Source of the DNA: Gambelia wislizenii
Taxonomy: Eukaryota > Chordata > Lepidosauria > Squamata > Crotaphytidae
DNA: 64,000 nt
Assembly: GCA_030847615.1 (NCBI GenBank)
Contig: JAUMIR010000003.1
Coordinates: 288,294,265-288,358,264, forward strand
Direction of reading: 5' to 3'
Both the position numbers and the translations under genes were made by a program. Under the pieces are notes generated by a model, which had not been told where the DNA came from, did no database searches, and was given only the letters and a program-made list of their open reading frames with translations. Shown one piece after another: positions 11,501-21,740 of this stretch (its first letter is position 1; every line of letters begins with the position of its first letter).

Positions 11501-11697
11501 GTCCTGATCCCAACACAGCCGCTGCTTATTGTTTATTGTTATTTTAGTATTTATTAAGCATGTTTTGATTTTTTTGAATTAATTGTATTTTAAGGGGGAT
11601 GTGTGGGATGGAGGGTTTAAATGTATTTGTTGTAAGCTGCCCCAATTGCATTTTGTAGAGGGGCGGGATATAAATAATAATAATAATTATTATTAAC
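11501..11697 (+). mobile_element. L2 LINE 3' end
   Basis: It has TATTTATTAAGCATGTTTTGATTTT and then TGTAAGCTGCCCCAATTGCA...GGGGCGGGATATAAATAATAATAATAATTATT. This is the 3' terminus of L2-type elements in this genome, the reverse complement of the end seen at 39685. Confidence 0.75.
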
Positions 11698-12026
11698 ACA
11701 CAAGGAAAGGGGATGGCAGTGGGGGGAGAGGATTATGTCCAGCAGATAGTGCCACTTCTTTCCCTCTGATGCCAGGACAATTGGGCTTGAGAGAGGGCTT
11801 TTAATCTGCTCCTGGGCCTTACCATAGTAAATGGCCTGCCTCTTCCTCTCTCTGTCCAATGCAAGAAAACAACTTTATATTTCTGAAGTTATTCTCATAA
11901 TGTCATGTGTGTTGAAACTGACATTGGGATCAGTTAGAATGCAATCCCATTTAAATCCTATAGATTTTAGTGAGATTTGTGTCTGAGTTGCATGTCCTTG
12001 CACACTGAGGCCAGGGTCCTCTGGTA
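11698..12026. other. Intron sequence, nothing recognised
   Basis: Unassigned. No open frame with family resemblance and no terminal repeats. Confidence 0.4.
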
Positions 12027-12608
12027 TCTCTCTGGCTTTTCTTCGCAAACGAAGATTCAGGAAGGACTCATCCCGTGCTTTCTGCAAGCACGCTGATGAC
12101 TAAAAAGGCCAATCAGAGATAAACAAGTCCGGTTGCAGAAAGCACAGCAGAAGGTCTCCTTGGGTGATGTTTCTGGATTGTGATTCTTTCTGTGTTGTCG
12201 TTTCTCTTCAAGGCTTGTTGGGCGTGAGTTCTCAAATAAGGCTGCAGCATTGTGGATAGTGCATCTCCATGCCTCCCGATGTGAGGCCAGGGCGGACCAC
12301 TGTTGGTGATCAATTTGGCCGAGCCTGAGATGTTGTTTCAGGGAGTCTTTGTATCGCTTTTTTGGAGCGCCCCTCTTAACGTAGAGTAGTATTTTTGGGA
12401 GGCGATGGTCCTCCATCCTAGAACCGTGCCCTGCCCAGTGCAGCTGCGTTCTCAATATCATGGCTTCAATGCTGGTGATCCCTGCTTGCTCAAGGACAGC
12501 AACATTCGTCACATAGTCAGTCCAGTGTATATTTAGGATTCTGCATAAACAGCGCTGATGAAAGCGCTCGAGGAGTCGTAGGTGGTGGCGATAAGTGACC
12601 CATGTTTC
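12027..12608 (-). mobile_element. LINE copy 3 (hairpin and (GA)n-tailed family)
   Basis: The minus strand runs from ETWVTYRHHLRLLERFHQ through TDYVTNVAVLEQAGITSIEAM and RYKDSLKQHLRLGQIDHQQW to the CAFCNRTC finger and the 3' hairpin, with a CT tail of only three units. One internal deletion removes the segment between PKI and KRGAPKKR. It is strongly 5'-truncated (about 580 bp) and inactive. Confidence 0.87.
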
Positions 12609-14029
12609 ATTGTTAGATTTTGCTGCTCCTGCAAGAGTAAGTGATCCCCTCCTTCCTGTAGAACTCCCTGCCCCCAAAAAAAGCTGTTATGGAGAGCTTT
12701 TTATGCTCTGTAGTAGGCTTTTTGTGTCAGAGAGGGCTCCAGTGGAAATGGGAATGGAATTAAGTTCCAGTTCCAATGATGTTTGATATGGAAGTACCCC
12801 ATTAATCTTGCTGTTACTTGGGAATGAGTAATAAGTAAACACAAGCAAGTACTAAATGTTCATCAATTCAATTGGCTTGGCCACTAAATAGTCACTCCTC
12901 AAAATCACAGCAATATAATATTTTTTCCCTGTGGTTAATTGAATTATTAAAACAAGTCATGAGTATACTGAGACTCATTCATTGCACTGAAGTTGACAGG
13001 CATTTGCTAATTAAGCCTTTAGCATGTTTAGTATTCCACATTAGTTATTTGCTGAAGACATTTTAATGTTTCTTGTCATATGGAGATGTGGATGCAATTA
13101 AGGGACATTTTAAATTGCACAGAAAGGTTTAGAACATAATCATGATTAATATAGATATGTATAACTTCCTACAGTTCACGTATATCCTTATGTGGCTCCT
13201 GTGTATCAGACAGGCAGCTAATGAATTTTCTATATTTACAGCTGTCGGTAGCAGATGTCTGTGACATTTCAGTTTTAATTTAGCTAGGGCATGAAACCAT
13301 GCATTCTCCTGCAGTGTATCTGCATCAAGCTGAAGAAAGCAGAGAGGTTCCTAGCTTTAAAGGACACCTGCGTGTAATCTCTCTTGGTGGACTGATGAAA
13401 TAAACCAGAGCAATTCTGTTGTACACACATTACCTCCAGCCCTGTATTAAACCTCCTAAACTGGCTGTACCTTCACTGTGCCCTTCCACCCTCCTCTTTA
13501 CCATTGTTAGCTGCTTTTAGGAAGCTGAACAATATTCACACAGTACAATTAGGCTATAGGAGATATCAGTTTTATTACAGCCTTTGTCCTTTGGCCTCCA
13601 AGGAGGCTTCCTTTCTTGGCACCTGAAGACTCTTTATTTGCCCTTGGTGGCCACATACACCCCTCTTTTCTGTTTTCTTCCAGTTTTTAAACGTTCCTCT
13701 GGCTGACATACTTTCTGCATTGTGGGAAGTTGTTCCAACCCCCTACCCCTGCTGCCGCCAGCATCACTTTATCTGTAGCTCACATCTTCATATGCATTTC
13801 TATATGTTGTATTTATCCTTCACTGTTTTATAATGGCTGTAAAAGTTTAGAAGAAAGCAACATTTATTCACCTAATCACAAAACTGAGTAGCACTCAGAT
13901 GCTTCCTAAGGGCCATGAACGGCTGAATCTGTCCATTAATGAATGTTCTGTGAGCTTTGTGTATCAGTATTCCCTTAATGTCTAAATGTATTCCCTTAAT
14001 GTCTAAACACAGTTTATTTTTTCTCCTAC
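12609..14029. other. Mostly single-copy-looking intron 1 DNA
   Basis: No transposon ends or coding frames recognised over about 1.4 kb. The stretch 13130-13560 is of balanced composition without tandem structure. It is one of the few places here that could be ancestral intron, and therefore where conserved non-coding elements would be sought. Confidence 0.4.
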
Positions 14030-14115
14030 CCCTTTATTTATTAAATTTATGTATTAATTATTTATCAAAATATTTGTACACTGTCCTATATCAGGAGATC
14101 TCAGGGTGGCTTAGA
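14030..14115 (-). mobile_element. Short L2-like 3' fragment
   Basis: TTTATTTATTAAATTTATGTATTAATT followed by CTGTCCTATATCAGGAGATCTCAGGGTGGC resembles the reversed L2 tail plus the GGCGGCTTAC-type segment. Confidence 0.5.
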
Positions 14116-14269
14116 AATAACCTCACTTATGTTATGATAAAGCAAACTCTGGTTTCTATAGCCAGCCTTCACCTAACAAGGTACCTTCCAGGTATGTTGG
14201 ACTATAGTTTCTCCATCTCCACCAGGATGTTTTCATGGTGGTAGAGTTGTAGTGTGTCACATGGAAGTT

Positions 14270-14524
14270 TCCTGCTTGGGGAAAGTTATGGAACACCCTC
14301 CCCTTGAAGGCTCAATTGGTTGCCAATGTTGCTGTCATTCTGGCACCAAGTGAAAATGTGGTTGTTCACTAATAATTTGGGGGCCTAAATGGTTTTACAC
14401 AAATGTTCACATGTACATGGTTTTAAATTGTTTAGAACTATTGTAACTGGTTTTAATCTACTCTTTTTAAAGTTGTGAAATTGTTTAATATGTGTTGTAT
14501 GTATGTAATATATGGACAGTGATA
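14270..14524 (+). mobile_element. Degraded L2-like LINE 3' end
   Basis: GGAAAGTTATGGAACACCCTCCCC recalls the WN.LP coding end of L2. It is followed by a UTR with GGTTTTAAATTGTTTAGAAC and GGTTTTAATC, typical of L2 ends. The TIR element at 14527 abuts it. Confidence 0.5.
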
Positions 14525-14526
14525 TA

Positions 14527-15452
14527 CAGTTGTCCCTCCACATTCGCGAACTTGACATTTGCGGTTTTGATTATTCGCGGTTTTGGGAGGGCCCCCCGGG
14601 CCCCCCCAAAACCGTAACACGGGGCCTCCGGAGGCCCCGTGAAAGCCCTGGGAGGGAGCGGGGAGGCCTCCACGGGGCCTTCGGAGACCCTCCGGAGGCC
14701 CCGCGAAGGCCTTGGGAGGGAGGGGGGATGGCCGGGGACGCCTCCATGGGGCCTCCGGACGCTCCGGAGGCCCCATGAAGGCCTGGGGAGGGGGTGGGGA
14801 AGGCCGGGGAGGCCTCCATGGGGCCTCCGGAGACGCTCCAGAGGCCCCATGAAGGCCCGGGGAAGGGCTGGAGAGGGCTGGGGAGGCGCTCATGGGGCCT
14901 CCGGAGCGTCTCTGGAGGCCCCATGCAGGCCCGGGGGAGGGCTGGGGAGGGCCGGGGAGGCCTCCACGGGGCTCCGGAGACGCTCCGGAGGCCCCATGAT
15001 GGCCTGGGGAGGGCGTGGGGAGGGCTGGGGTGGCCCCATGCAGGCTTGGGGAGGGCGTGGGGAGGGCTGGGGAGGCCTACATGGGGCCTCCGGAGACGCT
15101 CCGGAGGCCTCATGCAGGCCCGAGGAAGAGGTGGGGAGGGCCGGGGAGGCCCCATGATGGCCTGGGGAGGGTGTGCAGAGGGCTGGGGAGGCGCTCATGA
15201 GGCCTTCGGAGACGCTCCGGAGGCCCCATGAAGGTCTGGGGAGGGGGTGGGGAGGGCCGAGGAGGCGATCATGGGGCCTCTGGAGACGCTCCGGAGGCCC
15301 CATGAAGGCATGGGGAGGCGGGGGAAAGCGACTATAGGGCCTCCGGAGGCCCTGTTGTCGTTTTGGAGGGGGAGGGCAATTGTTATTCGCAGATTTTTCA
15401 CATTCGCGGGGATCTGGGGAACCTAACCCCCGCGAATGTGAAGGGATGACTG
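14527..15452. mobile_element. TA-flanked TIR element A (926 bp) with G-rich palindromic tandem array inside
   Basis: Left end CAGTTGTCCCTCCACATTCG and right end CGAATGTGAAGGGATGACTG are inverted repeats, flanked by TA on both sides, as in Tc1/mariner/Tigger-type elements. Between them (14585-15360) lies a tandem array with a unit of about 70-85 bp built from GGGAGGCCTCCATGGGGCC, TCCGGAGACGCTCCGGAGG and CCCATGAAGGCCTGGGGAGGG. Each unit is itself palindromic around TCCGGA. No transposase. The long open frames in it follow from the repeat having no stops. Confidence 0.85.
14585..15360. repeat. Palindromic GC-rich minisatellite inside TIR element A
   Basis: About ten units. The + strand is strongly G-rich between palindromes (GGGGAGGGNNTGGGGAGGG), giving both hairpin and G-quadruplex potential. 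Every unit contains the complementary halves GGGGCCTCCGGAG and CTCCGGAGGCCCC. Confidence 0.9.
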
Positions 15453-15860
15453 TATAACCAATGCTCAATTGAGTAGTAAAATTTGACAGCCAAATTTGAC
15501 AGTTTAATTGTTTCTAGGAAAGAGATGTGAAAAGATGGACCAAATCTGGCAAAGAAAAAAAAAATGGTAGGGGAAGGGAATCCTGCCAAGCACAGATTTT
15601 CAATTTTTTTCTAGTGGAACCTGGGAGATTGGGGGAGTGTGTGTGTGTGGGAGTACTCTGATGGCAGATTTTCTTTACCGGAATAAGTAAAATGTGAAAA
15701 ATGGTTTTAAAGACAAGATGTTATCCACTATCAATGTCAAAAACTGCATCGTATGAACATTTATATTTTCGGATTGTGTTTTAGAATTGTACGATTGTAG
15801 AACACACAGTCCTATGCACATACCTGGTCTCAAATCCAAGATAAAGTTTTGCATCTATGG
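15453..15860. other. Intron sequence with a short (GT)n
   Basis: Unassigned AT-rich DNA with GTGTGTGTGTG near 15638. No gene or transposon ends recognised. Confidence 0.4.
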
Positions 15861-17010
15861 TGCCTTGCAGAAGTCTGCACCCCACTTTTGACTTTTTCAC
15901 ATTATGTTATTACAACCTGGAATTTAAATGGATTTAGCTGGCATTGTTATACAAGATACTAAGCACTGTGAAGGCGCAAAATATTTTTATTGTGTCACAA
16001 AAATTAAGTAAACTAAAACAAACTGCCACTTGTTGGTTGCTTAAGTATTCATTTCCCGAGTCAATACTTAATAAAAGCATCTTTGACAGACAAGACAGCT
16101 CAGAGTCTTAAGGGGTAAATCTCCCCAAAGATTTGCACATCTGGATCCTGCATTTTTTGTCCTTTCTTCATGGCAAAATTGTTTTAGCTCTTTTAGGTTG
16201 GATGGGGACTGTTCGGAAAAAGCCACTTTCAGGTCTTGCCACAAGTGCTCAGTTGGATTGAGGTCTGGGCTTTGACTAGGCAATTCTAAGACATTCAGCT
16301 TCTTTTTGTAAACCACTCCACTATGTCTTGGGCTGTGAGTTTAGAGTCGCTGTCCTGCTTGAAGGTGAACTTCTGCCCCATGACCAGGTCTCTTGCAGGA
16401 CGACAAGCTTTCCTTTAAAATTCCCCAGTATTTGGCTCTGTCCATCTTCAATCCTGACCAGTTTCCCAGTCTTTGCTGAGAAAAAGCATCCTTGCCACAT
16501 TATACTGCCACCACCGTGCTTCACCCTGGCAATGGTGTTGTCAGAGCAGTGAGTGCTGTGTGTTTTGTGCCGCAAATAGCGTTTTGTGACAAGGCCAAAA
16601 AGTTAAGTTGTGTTCTCATCATACTAGAGAACCTTCCCTCGGGTGTTTGCTGTATCTCCCATAAACCCCAAATGGACTTTGATATGGATTTGTTTCAGCT
16701 CTGGTTTTCTTCTTGCCACCATTCCATAATGCCCAAATTTGTGGTGTTAGTTGTTCCATACATGATTTATCCCATCTCAGCTATAGATCTCTCCATCTCC
16801 TTCAGAGATACGATTGGGCCCTTGGTTACTTCTCTGACTAATGCCCTTCTTACCTAGTCACTGAATTTTGGTGGATAACCTTCTCTACGCAGAGTTGCAG
16901 TTGAGCCAGGTGCTTTTTTTTTTTTTTTGTAAGAATGAATTTAATGGTGCTCCTGGGGCTATTACTATTTGGGATATTTTAAGAAGACATTTTAAGTAAT
17001 TCTTTTCCCT
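15861..17010 (-). mobile_element. Tc1-like DNA transposon, truncated at its transposase 5' side
   Basis: The left end, GGTGCCTTGCAGAAGTCTGC followed by CACCCCACTTTTGACTTTTT, matches the terminal repeat of widespread vertebrate Tc1-like elements. The minus strand encodes transposase: VLELPSQSPDLNPTEHLWQDLK (16068-16316, with the DLNPxE-type catalytic box) and GGGSIMWQGCFF (16321-16575), then the N-terminal helix-turn-helix portion in broken frames up to about 17000 (ALISEVTKGPIV). The opposite terminal repeat is absent. Cut-and-paste activity is lost. Confidence 0.9.
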
Positions 17011-17352
17011 AAGTCTCCTAATGTTTTAAAGCCCTCCTTATAGTTGGAACATCTTCTGTTGCCTTTTAATGGAAACTTACTCCCAGACACATTGATGTTT
17101 AACATATTTTTTCCATTGTAATTATGCCAGATATGCTATATGGACAGAATCATTGTGGCGGGTTTTTTCTTAAAACAATCTTACATGGTTCACAGTGTGC
17201 ATAATAAATGTTGGTCATATTTTAAAATCAAATAGTCAAAATAACATAAATATTTTTTCCAGAAAACCAAATAAGATATTTTTAAATAAAATAACATTAG
17301 TACTGTTTCTTTTAAATATCACTCTTTCCATGAGTAAGATGCTTCTACACCA
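17011..17352. other. AT-rich intron sequence
   Basis: Nothing recognised. Composition changes sharply to GC-rich at about 17353. Confidence 0.4.
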
Positions 17353-17607
17353 GGCCCATCCCAAAAGCCCCCCGGCAGCTCATAGTCATGGGGTTAATGG
17401 CGGCAGGAGGAGGAGGAGAAGGGGAGAGAATCCCGAGAGGAAGGAGAAGGAGCAGGAGAGGTGGCGAGCTGCCAGGGGGCTTTCAGGATAAGCAGCCCGT
17501 GGCACCCCTGGGGCCCGGTTCGGGCTTAACCCCTTGCTGCTTTGCCCACTACTTCGTGCTCTGCGGGATTGATGCCGAGAGGGGGCTGGAGCCCAACGAG
17601 TTGGCAG
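17353..17607 (+). pseudogene. Fragment resembling DENND5B first coding exon, fused to a Penelope-like element
   Basis: A GC-rich segment in AT-rich surroundings. In frame with 17388 it reads GPGSGLTPCCFAHYFVLCGI and then DAERGLEPNELAG before losing the frame. From knowledge of the family, the N-terminus of DENND5B (a DENN-domain protein regulating Rab GTPases) reads PGSGSSPAACRFAHYFVLCG then IDADSGLEPDELAG; DENND5A is clearly less similar. Homology stops after GTTGGCAG at 17607, and the next bases belong to a Penelope-like element on the same strand. Only this exon is present, one residue appears lost before FAHY, and the upstream Gly/Arg-rich part may be 5' UTR or exon sequence. It is a displaced fragment, not a working gene. 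Confidence 0.7.
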
Positions 17608-18589
17608 GCTAATGTTACTCCAGACCCAGAAAAAAACACAGGAATGAAGAAGAGAAACAGCCACCAAGGGAAGGTATTTTTACCATACATCAAAAGAGTC
17701 ACAGACAGAATAGGGAAACTGATAAGGAAACACAACCTCCAAACAATTTACAGACCAAACAAGAAATGCTATGCTCAGCGAAGGACAAAAGAGACCCTCT
17801 TACAACTTCAGGAGTTTACCGCATACCATGCAGCTGTGGGCAAGTTTACATAGGGACCACTAAACGCACTGTGCAAACACGAATCAAGGAACATGAGAGA
17901 CACTGCAGACTGGGCTAGCCAGAAAAATCAGCAGTAGCAGAACGTGATAAACCAACCTGGACACAAAATGCTATTTAAAAACATAGACATTCTGGACCAG
18001 GCCAACAACTTGATACAGCCAACAACTGTGCAGAATGCACAGAGAAGCTATTGAAATCCACAAACACCTGGACAACTTCAACAGGAAAGAAGAAGCCCTA
18101 AAAGCAAACAAAATCTGGCTTCCAGTTCTGAAAAACAATAGAATCAAAACTCAACAATTGCAAATGAATTCCACCCAGGGACAGGGGGATTTCCAGCAGA
18201 TGGTGAGCCATCAACCAACCATTAGTCAAACAGACACTAATCCTCTTTGCGTATCTAAACCCAGAAACTAATACACAACTAATACACAAATACACAAATT
18301 TACATATACTCCCCAACAGGGGTTCACAATATATAAAGGAGATTATCAGGCGCGGCTAATAAACCAGGACAGAGATGTCACAGTATCAGGAAAGGCTTTC
18401 CCTTTCAGACGACGTCGTCCCTGTCCGTTCTGCTCCAGTGCTACCCCTGTTTTTTTTAATTCACGCCTTAAGCCGTTAATACATCTGTCATTCTGTGCCC
18501 GTTATGCTGGCGGGATACCAGCGTTAGTGGGAGGTCCAGAGTGTCAGAACACTTCCGGATGATTCCCTTATGACAGGCCTCTGCTGCTG

Positions 18590-18985
18590 CCGCCCAGATC
18601 GTCCCTCCAATCACCCCTTAATCGTCCCTCCTCGCTCCCACAATTGCCAGCCTGATCTCTACCCCTAGCCCCCGATCGCCACCCCACCTCCAATCGCCAG
18701 CCTGATCACCACTCCTGCCTCCATCAGCAGCCCAATCACCACCCCTTGCCCCTGATTGCCAGGCTGATCGCCACACTTGTCGCCCATTCGCCAGCCCAGT
18801 TGCCACCTCTTGCCCCCCAATCACCAGCCTGATTGCTCCCCTGCCCCCCATCGCCAGCCCGATCGCCACCCCTCGCCCCTGATCGCCGCCAGCCCGATCG
18901 CCAGCCTGATTGCCACCCCCGCCACCCCAATTGCCTCCCCGATCTCCCTCCCCCAATTGCCCCCTGATCACCCCCCCATTGTCTA
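18590..18985. repeat. GATCGCC-rich minisatellite, unit roughly 20-35 bp
   Basis: Repeated CCCGATCGCCAGCCTGAT and GCCACCCCT phrases, C-rich on the + strand, with about fifteen imperfect units. Long apparent frames in either direction reflect the repeat, not a gene. Confidence 0.85.
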
Positions 18986-19253
18986 CAGCCTGTCCCTTTA
19001 AATCCCCAGCTCTCCACTTTTCGTGAGAGCAGCAACCGGGATTACAAACCAGGATGTGAAAGTTGCTCTAGAGATCCTTTTACTTCCTGGGCTTCCCAGC
19101 ACAAGAATGATTCAGGTAAGTCTGAAACTTTTTGTTCTTGTGCTGGGACATGGGGGGAGAGGGGTGGGAATGGATATTGTGGGATGGGAACACTTTTTTT
19201 TGTTCCTGTCTGATAATCTCCATAGTCCATATGCACTCGTACCCAACCATTTT

Positions 19254-19287
19254 CTGAAGATGCCAGCCACAGATGCAGGCAAAACGT
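19254..19287 (+). ncRNA. Decayed hammerhead-ribozyme-like motif of the Penelope-like element
   Basis: CTGAAGA, then a stem-loop of GCCAGC...GCAGGC, then AAAACGTC, follows the order of hammerhead cores (CUGANGA, stem II, GAAA, cleavage site after GUC). PLE terminal regions are known to carry such ribozymes. Here the expected G of GAAA is A and stem II has one mismatch, so self-cleavage is doubtful. Confidence 0.5.
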
Positions 19288-19562
19288 CAGAAGTAAACTC
19301 TTCCAGAACACGGCCTCACATCCCGGAAAAAAAACAAGGAAAATCTATGGATTCTGCTGTGAAAGCCTTCGACTTCAGCATTTAGATCTTTCAGGGTTGT
19401 TATAAATTTGATGTATGTGGATATACACATTCAGCCTGCTACCAGGGTTTCAGTTAGATAACGGGTAGAATTGTAACAGAGGTTTCTTTAAATGCTTGTA
19501 TCTTTGACCATTAATTGGCTAAATTGTTACCAAGTGTTACAGACGAGTTTGTACTGTATATA

Positions 19563-19945
19563 CAGTTGCCCCTCCACATTTGCAGCTTTCACTCTTGCAG
19601 TTTTGATTATTCACGGTTTGCTCAGGAAGCACCCCATTTAAATCAGCTTCTCTCCATCACACGCAAGGGAGAGGAGCCGATTTAAACCAAGCCTTGTCGC
19701 GGCTTTGGGAGGGTGGGGGTGGCTGAAAAGCCTCTCCACTGCGCTTCCTACACCCCTCCCAACCTTCCCGAAGTGGCTATGGGGCTGTCAATCCCCGGAG
19801 CCCCCTCAGGAAGGCCGGGGAGAGGCCTGCCGGCCACCCTCTCTAGCCTTCCCGAGGCAGCTCAGGGGCTTCAGAGTCCTGGAGTCCCCTTGGGAAGGCT
19901 GGGGAGAGGCCGGCCAACTGCCTGCCCACCCACCACCCTCTCCGT
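19563..19945. mobile_element. TIR element D, left part only (same subfamily as the 37.6-kb element)
   Basis: After a TA it starts CAGTTGCCCCTCCACATTTG, then TTTGCTCAGGAAGCACC and ATTTAAATCAGCTTCTCTCC, matching element B at 37616 closely. No right terminal repeat is found; the sequence passes into intron DNA after a C-rich interior. Confidence 0.75.
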
Positions 19946-20759
19946 TATAATTGTATGTTTAACATTTTAGAACAAGTGACCAAAAAGATTTAGCCGAACA
20001 AACTGGATTTAAAATTTAAAATTACTAAGAACCACTGAAGAAGACAACTGAAAAGGCTTCAAAAATTCTCTAGAGGTGGCTTTCTGGCTTACCTATGATG
20101 TTAATCATCAACGGTTCATCTATATCATTAGCCAGCTGTATATAATCAGTGTGGCTTTTTTGAAATATTTTTCTTCTGTGGCTTCAACTATAATATTATT
20201 CTTCTGTGACTTACCGTCAATATCATTCTGCTGTATAGTGGATTTACTCTTGTTCATAAGAAAACGTACCTGATTCATCGGATTTACCGCGTTCATAAGA
20301 AAACTTATTCATTGTGGCAGGGTAATTCACTGCAATAGGACTGTTCGCCCCCTATACATGGCTTGCAAAGTCTAGCTAACTGTTAAATAAGGAGATTGAA
20401 ATAATTTCTTGTGGATATTTTATCTCATTTGAATATTCATGGACATATTGGCAAAATGTAATATTTTCACCGGTTCTTTATATTGCTCTTACCGATTCAG
20501 TATATTGCCCATGACGCTTAGACGTTGTATTTATCAACATTAATATAAGAGTTACAATATCATCATCTGTTTAATTTTGAAATTGTACTATAAGTATGCG
20601 GTTTTCCAGTTTTGTAATAAATATACTGTATGTGTATAAAATAATTTACGTAACACTATGGTAATGGATTTATTTGTAAAATACACAGTATATTGACAAC
20701 TTCATTGTTCTCCTCTGTGAGTAGTTTTGGTTTGGTTTGAAAAATCCTGCAGTTTTGCT
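19946..20759. other. AT-rich intron sequence
   Basis: Repeats of short phrases occur at 20230-20310 (TTCATAAGAAAACNTAC and GGATTTAC, twice). Otherwise nothing recognisable. Confidence 0.4.
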
Positions 20760-20950
20760 GTAGTAAGAGCTGTTCAGCAGTGGAATGCACTGCCTCATAG
20801 TGTGGTGAAGTCTCCTTCTTTGGAGTTTTTTAAAAAGAGGCTGGATGGCCATCTGTTGGGAATGATTTGATTGTGTATTCCTGAATGGCAGGGGGTTGGA
20901 CTGGATGGCCCTTGTGGTCTCTTCCAACTCTGTGGTTCTATGATTCTGTT
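20760..20950 (+). mobile_element. CR1 3' end fragment
   Basis: VRAVQQWNALPHSVVKSPSL then KKRLDGHLLGM, followed by the UTR GGTTGGACTGGATGGCCCTT and terminal GGTTCTATGATTCT. It is the last approximately 190 bp of a CR1, in sense with APP. Confidence 0.9.
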
Positions 20951-21740
20951 ATACATTTCACCCCATCTACCATGTCACTTATATATTCTTTAAATTTTTG
21001 TAGTACCCGTACACTGTTTCTTTCATGCTGGATCAGTATCATAACCTGCTGTCTTCTTAACTTACTCTCTTCTGGTCCATCTTCCAGTAAGACACCATTG
21101 TGCCTATACAGAAGAGTGTAGGCAGAAGAATGTCTTTTGTTACTTACATTTATTATTGATCATTGAGCATTGTGAAGATAATTTGATTTTTGAGGAGACT
21201 AATATTGTGGTTCAGGACTTCCTGTGTGTTAAGACAACTTCTTTTGAGGAAAGTTGCATTTCCAAGGACTGAAAACACAACTTTTGAAAACTTTCGTTAA
21301 AATGCAGCTTTGGTTTCAAAAACATGGAAGAATGATACATGCACACATCATTCCAAATGTACAAATATTTAGATAGATATGTTGAAAGTGTATGTGCAGG
21401 TCTTATTAGTGCAATGATTTTAAGAGATGAAGATATAAATAAAATAACTCACATTGCCAGTTAATGTGCAAAGTTGTCCTGCTGGACTATGCATTAAAAT
21501 ATTATAACTGTTATAGTGGAAGTTGGAACCATGTGTTCCCTCATCAGTTGTATTCCATCGCAAATTGATCCCACTGGTTTTGTGGGTACTTTCAAATTTT
21601 TTCGTTCTTTTTAGTGAGTTATGCCAGGAGGCATTAATAATAACTGTGCATGAGGGAAAAAGTTGTTTAATTTATAAGGAGTTGTCTTTCACTATGCACA
21701 TTGGTACATCTCAGCCATTACAGTTTTTCAACCTTCCACC
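20951..21740. other. Intron sequence, nothing recognised
   Basis: AT-rich, no coding signal, no transposon ends seen. Confidence 0.4.

Larger units (their letters stand above)
17608..19385 (+). mobile_element. Penelope-like element (PLE), 5'-truncated, with GIY-YIG remains and hammerhead-like end
   Basis: It begins with the linker GKVFLPYIKRVTDRIGKL (about 17672 on), then a GIY-YIG endonuclease region: GVYRIPCSCGQVYIGTTKR at 17811-17867, ending in RIKEHERHC and a TAG near 17916. The C-terminal part EIHKHLDNFNRKEEALK and WLPVLKNNRIK follows (18035-18271). The reverse transcriptase is missing. A frameshift lies between 17755 and 17811. The 3' part (19225-19385) matches the common PLE end with a hammerhead-like core at 19254-19287. 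Between 18340 and 19020 the element holds foreign or expanded sequence, including a GATCGCC-rich minisatellite. Confidence 0.85.

Noticed and set aside
14453..15468. Several long overlapping open frames rich in Pro, Gly and Arg
   Set aside because: They lie in a tandem GC-rich repeat that lacks stop triplets in most phases. They occur on both strands in overlapping phases and have no family resemblance.
18618..19035. Gly/Trp/Arg-rich minus-strand frames
   Set aside because: Translation of the GATCGCC minisatellite.
19023..19385. 120-codon frame ending MDSAVKAFDFSI
   Set aside because: This peptide is the translated 3' end of Penelope-like elements, a non-coding terminal segment, not a gene.
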